From Treponema sp. (GTDB taxonomy: Bacteria; Spirochaetota; Spirochaetia; Treponematales; Breznakiellaceae): DNA of 5,050 nucleotides. The stretch covers positions 8,312-13,361 of the forward strand of contig WQRT01000019.1 of NCBI GenBank assembly GCA_009786625.1, written 5' to 3'. Of this stretch, positions 1-5,050 are shown piece by piece. The notes beneath the pieces were generated by a model. It had not been told where the DNA came from, searched no databases, and saw only the letters and a list, made by a program, of their open reading frames with translations. Positions within the stretch are counted from its first letter, which is position 1, and the number at the start of each line of letters is the position of its first letter. The translations under genes were made by a program, and so were the position numbers.

Positions 1-477
1 GTTTTATTCTGCCTGGTCGCGGCGATTTTACAATCCGCGCTGATTGGCAGAATTTCATTTTTGAAAGTTATTCCCGACTTGGCTCTGTGCGTACTTGTTT
101 TCTCTGCCTATGTAAACGGAACCATGACAGGACAGGTATCGGGATTTTTCTCTGGGCTTTTGATTGATTTTATTTCTATGGCTCCTATGGGGCTTAACTG
201 CCTTATACGCACTTTAATAGGTGCGCTTGCGGGAATTTTTAAAGGCGCTTTTTTTCTTGATATATTTTTCATGCCGGTTATTCTTTGTACACTTGCGACG
301 ATTTTAAAAGCTGTCTTAATGTTTATTCTGCATTTAATTATGGGTTCTGAAGTGCCAACCTATTCAATATTCAATTCGGTGCTTTGGATTGAGCTTGGCT
401 TTAATGCGCTTTGCGCGCCCCCCCTGTTTTTGCTGTTAAGGAATTTTAAACCAATCCTTGTGGGAGAGAGGAGATAG
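1..477 (+). CDS. mreD: MreD, rod shape-determining membrane protein (5' end cut by window)
   Basis: MreD is a small integral membrane protein of the elongasome that works with MreC and the actin-like MreB to position lateral wall synthesis. The reading frame is open from base 1 to the TAG at 475-477, giving 158 residues. This is close to the usual family length of about 160-190, so only a short N-terminus is missing. A TTG at 61 could be taken as a start, but it would delete the first hydrophobic segment (VLFCLVAAILQSALIG) that precedes the conserved Pro-Asp (P25-D26, fragment numbering), so I call the gene 5'-truncated. Typical MreD features are the P-D-L after helix 1 and the G-F-x-x-G-L-x-x-D-x(5)-P-x-G block around fragment residues 48-64. 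Several further hydrophobic helices follow, ending in a basic tail. The stop TAG is followed directly by an in-frame TAA (478-480) whose last A begins the mrdA ATG. MreC and MreB are expected upstream. Confidence 0.88.
   Translation, partial: VLFCLVAAILQSALIGRISFLKVIPDLALCVLVFSAYVNGTMTGQVSGFFSGLLIDFISMAPMGLNCLIRTLIGALAGIFKGAFFLDIFFMPVILCTLATILKAVLMFILHLIMGSEVPTYSIFNSVLWIELGFNALCAPPLFLLLRNFKPILVGERR
462..473 (+). promoter_or_regulatory. Strong ribosome binding site for mrdA
   Basis: The purine-rich run GGGAGAGAGGAG lies at the end of mreD with its GAGGAG core ending 6 bases before the ATG at 480. It fixes the PBP2 start and suggests efficient re-initiation after mreD terminates 2 bases upstream. 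Confidence 0.75.
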
Positions 478-479
478 TA

Positions 480-2327
480 ATGGCGGAAGATCAGGGACTT
501 CGCATTAATATATTTAAAATCTTCATTGTTTTTATTTTTTTAACATACGCTGTACGGCTTTTCAGTATGCAGATACTCTCCGGGGATGTTTACCTTACAA
601 GAGCCATGGATATATCGCGCAGAACATACACAATACCGGCGCAGAGGGGAGAGATTTACGATCGCAATTATGATCAGCCTCTTGCCATTAACAGGGATTC
701 ATACGCTGTAAGCATTACCCCCGCGGAAGTGCCGCGCGGAAGAATGGAAGAGGTTGCCGCTTCCATTTCCGCGATTATGGGTATTCCCGTTTCTGATATA
801 ATGTCAAGGCTTCCAAGCCAGTATCTTCAGCTTTACCAGCCTGTAGAAATTGCGTCTAACGTTCCTTTCAGAACAATCGCGTCCCTCGCTGAAAGAAAAA
901 ATACACTGCCGGGTGTCTCATGGAATATAAAACCATTGCGTAATTATGTAAATGTCGGCAGTTTATCCCATATAGTAGGCTATGTCGGCGATATAACCCG
1001 CGACGAGCTTACAACGCTTTACAATCTTGGTTATCAGCTTGGAGATGTAATCGGTAAATCCGGGATAGAAAAGCAGTATGACGAGCTTTTAAAGGGAAGG
1101 CCTGGCTGGGAAACAAGAACCGTAGATTCTAGAGGCAGAAGAATTTCCGGGCGCGAAAATATCATGCGCGTTTCGCCTGAAATGGGAAGAAATTTGATTC
1201 TGTCAATCGATGCCAATCTTCAAAGACTCGTGGAAAGAGCGCTTGGAACGCAGATTGGAGCGGCTATTGTAATGAAACCTTCAACCGGGGAAATTCTTGC
1301 TATGGTTTCATATCCCTGGTATGACCCGAATATTTTCACAGGCGGACAGAGCGGCGAATACCGCGCTTTAACGGAAGACCCTAATAAACCATTATTTAAC
1401 CGCGCGATCCAGTCAAATTATCCTCCGGCTTCAACTTTTAAAATAATAATGACTACCGCCAATCTTTGCGAAAGTGTTTTCTCCCCCGATCAACATATTC
1501 TATGCCCCGGAGTTATAAGATACGGCAACCGCGACTGGAACTGCCACATCCGCGTTCCGGGTCACGGCAGGTTGAACATGAGGGGCGCTCTTGCCCAATC
1601 CTGCAATATTTATTATATGACGCTTGGAAGGGATTATCTGGGAGTTGAAAGAATCGTTTCATACGCTATGGAATACGGTTACGGCGAGATCAGCGGAATA
1701 GATCTCCCCGGTGAGATTCCCGGGTTCATTCCGACTCCTCAGTGGAAAGAACGCCAGTACCATGAAAGATGGGTGTTAGGTGATACAATGAATATGTCCA
1801 TAGGACAGGGGTTCACGCTTGTTACTCCGCTTCAGATGTGTAACATGGTCAGTATGATTGTGAATAACGGAACAATTTACAGACCTCATGTTCTTAAGGA
1901 AGTGCGCGATCCTGTTACAAACGCGATTGAAAGAGTCACAATGCCTGAAATTATACATGAAAGTTCCATAAGCTCCGCGATATTTGAGGAAGTAAGGCAG
2001 GATATGAGAGGAGTTGTAAGCCAGGGAACGGCTCAATATCCCTTGAATATCAGAGCTGTGCAGATTGCCGGAAAGTCCGGAACAGCGGAAATCGGGCTTG
2101 CGGACAGATGGCATTCATGGTTTACAGCGTACGCTCCTTTTAACAGCACAGATCCCGATGAACAAATTGTGGTTACTGTAATTATTGAGGCATCGAATTA
2201 TCAGGTCTGGAGAGCGTCCGCCGCGTCCGCAATTATTTTTCAAGGTTATTTCGCCAATCAAAATTACGAGGCCGCGATTAGGTCTCTTGGATTTCAATAT
2301 ATGTTAGCGAGCGAGGTGCAGCAATGA
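480..2327 (+). CDS. mrdA: Penicillin-binding protein 2, elongasome D,D-transpeptidase
   Basis: PBP2 is a class B penicillin-binding protein that cross-links peptide stems during side-wall growth and is the partner of RodA. The protein is 615 residues, normal for the family. It has a short cytoplasmic tail and one membrane anchor at about residues 11-30. A dimerisation/pedestal domain follows from about 47 to 225, containing the R-G-E-I-Y-D-R element at 56-62. The transpeptidase domain runs from about 255 to 600. All three penicillin-fold motifs are visible: S318-T-F-K321 with the nucleophile S318, S374-C-N376, and K532-S-G-T535. A Cys/His set (C342, C355, H362, C375) flanks the SxN motif and might bind a metal; this is inference. 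The start is set by the strong ribosome site at 462-473. The gene sits 2 bp after mreD and overlaps rodA by 4 bp (ATGA), implying translational coupling of the polymerase-transpeptidase pair. PBP3/FtsI is less likely because of the mreD/rodA neighbours. Confidence 0.96.
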   Translation: MAEDQGLRINIFKIFIVFIFLTYAVRLFSMQILSGDVYLTRAMDISRRTYTIPAQRGEIYDRNYDQPLAINRDSYAVSITPAEVPRGRMEEVAASISAIMGIPVSDIMSRLPSQYLQLYQPVEIASNVPFRTIASLAERKNTLPGVSWNIKPLRNYVNVGSLSHIVGYVGDITRDELTTLYNLGYQLGDVIGKSGIEKQYDELLKGRPGWETRTVDSRGRRISGRENIMRVSPEMGRNLILSIDANLQRLVERALGTQIGAAIVMKPSTGEILAMVSYPWYDPNIFTGGQSGEYRALTEDPNKPLFNRAIQSNYPPASTFKIIMTTANLCESVFSPDQHILCPGVIRYGNRDWNCHIRVPGHGRLNMRGALAQSCNIYYMTLGRDYLGVERIVSYAMEYGYGEISGIDLPGEIPGFIPTPQWKERQYHERWVLGDTMNMSIGQGFTLVTPLQMCNMVSMIVNNGTIYRPHVLKEVRDPVTNAIERVTMPEIIHESSISSAIFEEVRQDMRGVVSQGTAQYPLNIRAVQIAGKSGTAEIGLADRWHSWFTAYAPFNSTDPDEQIVVTVIIEASNYQVWRASAASAIIFQGYFANQNYEAAIRSLGFQYMLASEVQQ

Positions 2328-3634
2328 GATTTCGCGACATTCTTGAAATTGATTATCTATTGCTTCTGCCTGTAATAGTGTTGATTGTTTTCGGCGTGCT
2401 TTTTATTTATTCATCCGGGGTTACATCAGCGGGAGTGCAGGTTTCCAGCGAATACATAAGGCAGATTATTTGGGCATCTGCGGGGTTTATAATTACAATT
2501 GCGCTTTCCATGTTTAATTACCGCAGGCTTTACAACATATCGCTTTATATATATTTAATTTCGCTGATTCCGTTAATATATACATTGCTGTTCGGTTACG
2601 TTATTTCAAACGCATCCCGCTGGATTAGGATCGGTTCGATCGGTATTCAAATGTCGGAACTGGTGAAAATATCGGTGATCATTTTACTCGCCCGCTATCT
2701 CGCTGATACCGATCACAACAAAGGAACATTCTCGCGTTTTTTTGTAAGCTGCCTGATTGTATTTGTGCCTACAGGTATAGTTTTGCTTCAGCCGGATTTG
2801 GGAACAGCGCTTGTTTATATAGCAATCCTTCTTACAATGATTTTTCTCGCGGGAGTGTCAATGCGTTATGTGTCATTCATGGTTTCTTGCATCGCGCTTA
2901 CCGGTTTTTTTCTTGTTTTACCGCTTTGGCAGTCGCATATATACAGGCGGTCAATTCCTTTTATGGCTGTTCTTACCAACTCAAGAATTGTGGCTATCGC
3001 TGTGCTTTTTTTTCTGCTTATTGCGGCTATCGCTCTTTTCGGTTATTTAAGATATAAAAAGAATTATTTTTTCTGGCTTGTATACTCTTCCGCGATAATT
3101 GTAATATCGCTTGGAGTATCCTACGCCGCGCGGATAGTTTTAAAGAGCTACCAGCTTATGCGTCTTATTGTTTTTCTTGATCCGAATGTCGATCCGCGCG
3201 GCGCGGGCTGGAATATAATTCAGTCCATTACGGCAATAGGCGCAGGCGGATTGACAGGAAGGGGATATCTTCAGGGTACGCAGAGTCATTACAGGTTCCT
3301 TCCTGAGCAAAGTACGGATTTTATTTTTTCAATTTTTTCGGAAGAAGCCGGTTTCATAGGCGGCCTTCTTGTTTTCGCGCTCTTTCTTTTTATCTGCTAC
3401 AGACTCCTTGTTATAATGAAAGCTGTTACAGATCCTTTCGGGAAATATATCTGCGCCGGGTTTGCGGGAATGTTCACTTTTCACTTTGTTGTAAATGTCG
3501 GTATGACAATGGGTATCATGCCGATTACAGGTCTTCCGCTTTTATTTATGTCGTACGGCGGCTCGTCTTTATTGTCGACAATGGTCGGAGTCGGTCTTTG
3601 CATAAGTACATACATCAGAAGGTATAATCGTTGA
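2324..3634 (+). CDS. rodA: RodA, SEDS-family peptidoglycan glycosyltransferase
   Basis: RodA polymerises lipid II into glycan strands in the cytoplasmic membrane and forms a complex with PBP2 (also named mrdB). The 436-residue product is polytopic and carries the SEDS landmarks. These are R-W-I-R-I-G...Q-M-S-E-L-V-K-I near 99-116, Q-P-D-L-G-T-A at 156-162, the F-L-D-P-x-x-D-P-x-G-x-G-W block at 284-296, L-P-E-Q-S-T-D-F-I-F at 326-335 and S-Y-G-G-S-S-L at 410-416. By comparison with known SEDS proteins, the catalytic aspartate should be D290. The protein is about 65 residues longer than E. coli RodA. The surplus lies at about 203-272, where two extra hydrophobic segments (about 221-241 and 249-267) precede the catalytic loop. 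The start ATG overlaps the mrdA stop, with GAGGTG at 2313-2318 as ribosome site. The stop TGA overlaps the TTG start of the next gene. FtsW is unlikely given the context and the FLDP form of the catalytic block. Confidence 0.95.
   Translation: MRFRDILEIDYLLLLPVIVLIVFGVLFIYSSGVTSAGVQVSSEYIRQIIWASAGFIITIALSMFNYRRLYNISLYIYLISLIPLIYTLLFGYVISNASRWIRIGSIGIQMSELVKISVIILLARYLADTDHNKGTFSRFFVSCLIVFVPTGIVLLQPDLGTALVYIAILLTMIFLAGVSMRYVSFMVSCIALTGFFLVLPLWQSHIYRRSIPFMAVLTNSRIVAIAVLFFLLIAAIALFGYLRYKKNYFFWLVYSSAIIVISLGVSYAARIVLKSYQLMRLIVFLDPNVDPRGAGWNIIQSITAIGAGGLTGRGYLQGTQSHYRFLPEQSTDFIFSIFSEEAGFIGGLLVFALFLFICYRLLVIMKAVTDPFGKYICAGFAGMFTFHFVVNVGMTMGIMPITGLPLLFMSYGGSSLLSTMVGVGLCISTYIRRYNR
3617..3622 (+). promoter_or_regulatory. 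Ribosome binding site supporting the TTG start at 3631
   Basis: AGAAGG ends 8 bases before the TTG at 3631-3633. An in-frame TAA at 3625-3627 lies two codons upstream of that TTG. The next in-frame ATG (3790-3792) falls inside a conserved motif. TTG at 3631 is therefore the only sensible start. Confidence 0.7.
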
Positions 3635-5050
3635 CAACCCGGTATGTTGATCCGTTAGCTGAAATCGGCGAGTGTTTTTTAAAAATTGATAAACCCGCCC
3701 GTTATACAGGCGGCGAAGCCGGTATACTGGCGGATAAAAACGCTTTTTTTCAAACCTTAATCGCGTTCCCCGACCTGTATGAAATCGGCATGGGAAATCA
3801 CGCTCTGCGCGTTATATATAATAATCTAAATTTAATTGACAACATCTCCTGCGATCGCGCATTCGCGCCAGCTCCTGATTTTGAAAACCTGTTACGTGAA
3901 AAAAAAATACCGCTTTACGGGCTTGATACAGGCATCAGTTTAAAAAGCCTTGATATGCTGATGTTTACGCTCGGTTACGAACCCGGTTTAAACGGCATAT
4001 TTACGATGCTTGATGTTTCGGGAATTCCGCTTCGCCGGGAAGATAGAAAAGCCTCACCCGGTGAATATCCTTTAATTATCGCGGGCGGCCCCGCTGTATC
4101 AAATCCAATGCCGTATTCGCCCTACATTGACGCGTTTTGGATCGGGGAAGCCGAAGCTGGTTTTTTTACTCTAGTTCATGAACTAGCGGAATTAAAGAAA
4201 ACGAGGAAGGGAAGGGGAGCGCTTCTTGAAAAAATATCTTCGCATCCTGCTGTGTGGGTAAAGGGAAAAGAAAGGGCAGTACGCGCGGTACACAGCGGTT
4301 TTACGCGCGGAGAAAAACCTGCCAAAGATATATCCCTTGTTTATCCCGTTCCAAGCATGAAGATTGTGCAGAACCACGGCACTGTGGAAATTATGCGCGG
4401 ATGTCCAAACGGCTGCCGCTTTTGCCACGCGGGTTTTTGGTATAAACCGGCAAGGCAAAAAAGCCGGGAACAGATTTGTTTTGAGGTTGATGAGCTTGTA
4501 AAAAAAGGCGGCTGGCATGAGATAAGTCTTTCTTCGCTTTCATCGGGTGATTATCTGGGAATCGGAGAGCTTATAGAAAAATTAAATAATGAATACGGCT
4601 GTCTGCATGTTTCATTTCAACTTCCGTCTCTTAAAGTTGACAGTTTCTCCCTTGATCTTCTTGAAAAAATATCCGTTACGCGAAAAAGCGGCCTGACATT
4701 TGCCGTTGAAACCCCGCGCGATATGCACCAGATAGCTGTTAATAAAGCCGTTACGCGCGATTCCATTGCAGCAATTTTAAATGAAGCCAAAAAACGCGGA
4801 TGGAAAAGCGCGAAGTTTTATTTCATGATAGGGCTTCCGCTTGAGGGAACAAGCGGCGGAGATCGGGGATCGGGGATTGGAGATCGGGGTTCAGTGTTTG
4901 AGACAGTAAAATGTTCATATCGTGAAGAAGAGGAAATTGTTGAGTTTATTATTGATATCGCAAGAAGATCGCGTATGCATTTTAATATTAACATCGGGAT
5001 TTTTATTCCAAAACCGCATACGCCGTATCAGTGGGCTTCCCAGATTGACG
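3631..5050 (+). CDS. Radical SAM protein with N-terminal B12-binding-like domain, TIGR03960-like (3' end cut by window)
   Basis: The frame is open for 473 codons to the window end, so the gene continues downstream. Start is TTG, overlapping the rodA stop in TTGA. Residues about 43-190 resemble the B12-binding-like N-terminal domain of this family: F-P-D-L-Y-E-I-G-M-G-N-H (46-57), a Rossmann-type A-G-G-P (151-154) and W-I-G-E-A-E (170-175). The classical cobalamin D-x-H-x-x-G is not seen, so actual B12 binding is uncertain. A radical SAM domain follows, with the [4Fe-4S] cluster motif C258-x3-C262-x2-C265 in R-G-C-P-N-G-C-R-F-C. Further family blocks are S-L-S-S-G-D-Y (about 310-317), L-P-S-L-K-V-D-S, the N-K at 371-372, F-Y-F-M-I-G-L-P (396-403) and I-F-I-P-K-P-H-T-P-Y-Q-W (about 458-469). 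Between GLP-x-E405 and the acidic helix at 431 is an apparent insert of about 25 residues encoded by a heptamer repeat tract. The function is unknown. Relatives often neighbour DUF2344 and RNase G genes. Confidence 0.88.
   Translation, partial: MTTRYVDPLAEIGECFLKIDKPARYTGGEAGILADKNAFFQTLIAFPDLYEIGMGNHALRVIYNNLNLIDNISCDRAFAPAPDFENLLREKKIPLYGLDTGISLKSLDMLMFTLGYEPGLNGIFTMLDVSGIPLRREDRKASPGEYPLIIAGGPAVSNPMPYSPYIDAFWIGEAEAGFFTLVHELAELKKTRKGRGALLEKISSHPAVWVKGKERAVRAVHSGFTRGEKPAKDISLVYPVPSMKIVQNHGTVEIMRGCPNGCRFCHAGFWYKPARQKSREQICFEVDELVKKGGWHEISLSSLSSGDYLGIGELIEKLNNEYGCLHVSFQLPSLKVDSFSLDLLEKISVTRKSGLTFAVETPRDMHQIAVNKAVTRDSIAAILNEAKKRGWKSAKFYFMIGLPLEGTSGGDRGSGIGDRGSVFETVKCSYREEEEIVEFIIDIARRSRMHFNINIGIFIPKPHTPYQWASQID
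3899..3907 (+). other. Run of nine A residues in the radical SAM gene
   Basis: A9 spans the E-K-K-I codons at about residues 90-93 of the radical SAM protein. The frame is intact through it. Runs of this length can cause replication or transcription slippage, so it is a possible, unproven site of frame variation and also a possible sequencing weak spot. Confidence 0.5.
4171..4186. repeat. 16-bp perfect palindrome CTAGTTCATGAACTAG
   Basis: The 16 bases equal their own reverse complement, with two CTAG tetramers at the ends. The palindrome lies inside the radical SAM coding region, over codons for about residues 181-186, and has no spacer. It could be chance or a binding or modification site; no regulatory role is evident from position. 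Confidence 0.55.
4861..4895 (+). repeat. GATCGGG-type heptanucleotide tandem repeat inside the radical SAM gene
   Basis: Five successive 7-base units can be read: GATCGGG, GATCGGG, GATTGGA, GATCGGG and a diverged GTTCAGT; the next 7 bases (GTTTGAG) may be a sixth decayed unit. Because 7 is not a multiple of 3, three units (21 bases) make one 7-residue protein period. This appears as D-R-G-S-G-I-G followed by D-R-G-S-V-F-E (residues 411-424). The host frame stays open. Degenerate heptamer tracts of this general kind are known as dispersed short tandem repeats in cyanobacteria and other genomes; whether this one belongs to a dispersed family cannot be judged from one window. Confidence 0.8.

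Noticed and set aside
61..63. TTG as the true start of mreD
   Set aside because: The frame is open back to base 1 and encodes the expected first membrane helix before the conserved P-D-L, so the real start is upstream of the window.
1776..2114. Minus-strand open frame of 112 codons within mrdA
   Set aside because: It overlaps the conserved transpeptidase region of PBP2 and its translation looks like reverse-frame shadow sequence.
3600..3660. Promoter or terminator between rodA and the radical SAM gene
   Set aside because: The genes overlap. No GC-rich hairpin plus T-run is present, and TATAAT at 3623-3628 lacks a convincing -35 partner at proper spacing and sits in the rodA 3' end and the start region.
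3772..3801. Classical cobalamin-binding D-x-H-x-x-G motif
   Set aside because: The sequence reads D-L-Y-E-I-G-M-G-N-H, with no His at the ligand position; this is the usual form of the family's B12-binding-like domain as I recall it.
4139..4148. GGATCGGGGA as an isolated copy of the heptamer tract
   Set aside because: It encodes the conserved W-I-G-E of the family in a different frame and is not tandem, so it is coincidence.
4192..4518. Open frame of about 108 codons on the minus strand, and a 63-codon plus-strand frame at 4254-4445
   Set aside because: Both lie fully inside the radical SAM gene, whose frame shows clear family motifs including C-x3-C-x2-C. Neither has a recognisable domain or ribosome site.
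4861..4895. CRISPR array or transposon end
   Set aside because: Units are 7 bases with no spacers, there are no terminal inverted repeats or target duplication that I can see, and the host reading frame is unbroken.

Overview
The window is one tightly packed, entirely plus-strand stretch of a cell-elongation (elongasome, rod-shape) operon. Protein sequence style, moderate G+C and the order mreD - mrdA (PBP2) - rodA - radical SAM protein point to a spirochaete, most likely a Treponema-like organism, possibly an uncultured or gut lineage. That is recognition by eye, not a database result, and I hold it at about 0.6.

Layout: bases 1-477 are the 3' part of mreD, which begins upstream of the window. 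Bases 480-2327 are a complete mrdA, encoding the class B transpeptidase PBP2. Bases 2324-3634 are a complete rodA, encoding the SEDS glycan polymerase. From 3631 to the window end runs the 5' part of a large gene for a radical SAM protein with an N-terminal B12-binding-like domain (TIGR03960-like). It starts at a TTG that overlaps the rodA stop. The junctions are a 2-bp gap, a 4-bp ATGA overlap and a 4-bp TTGA overlap. There is no room for an internal promoter or terminator between genes, and I saw no RNA gene, CRISPR array, insertion sequence or gene-free stretch.

How the genes fit: MreD is a membrane scaffold partner of MreB/MreC. PBP2 cross-links peptidoglycan, and RodA polymerises the glycan strands as its obligate partner. 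Together they insert lateral wall or otherwise set cell shape. The radical SAM protein has no known wall role. From general knowledge, members of its family often sit between rodA-type genes and rng/rplU/rpmA, so a DUF2344 partner or RNase G gene may lie just downstream.

The most unusual item is a GATCGGG-type heptanucleotide tandem tract (about 4861-4895) inside the radical SAM gene. It is translated in frame as a Gly/Asp/Arg-rich insert right after the conserved GLP-x-E element. Secondary points are a RodA with an apparent extra pair of membrane helices, a Cys/Cys/His/Cys cluster beside the PBP2 active site, a 9-A run and a 16-bp perfect palindrome. I do not see a wholly new system here; the genes are core housekeeping genes with local oddities.
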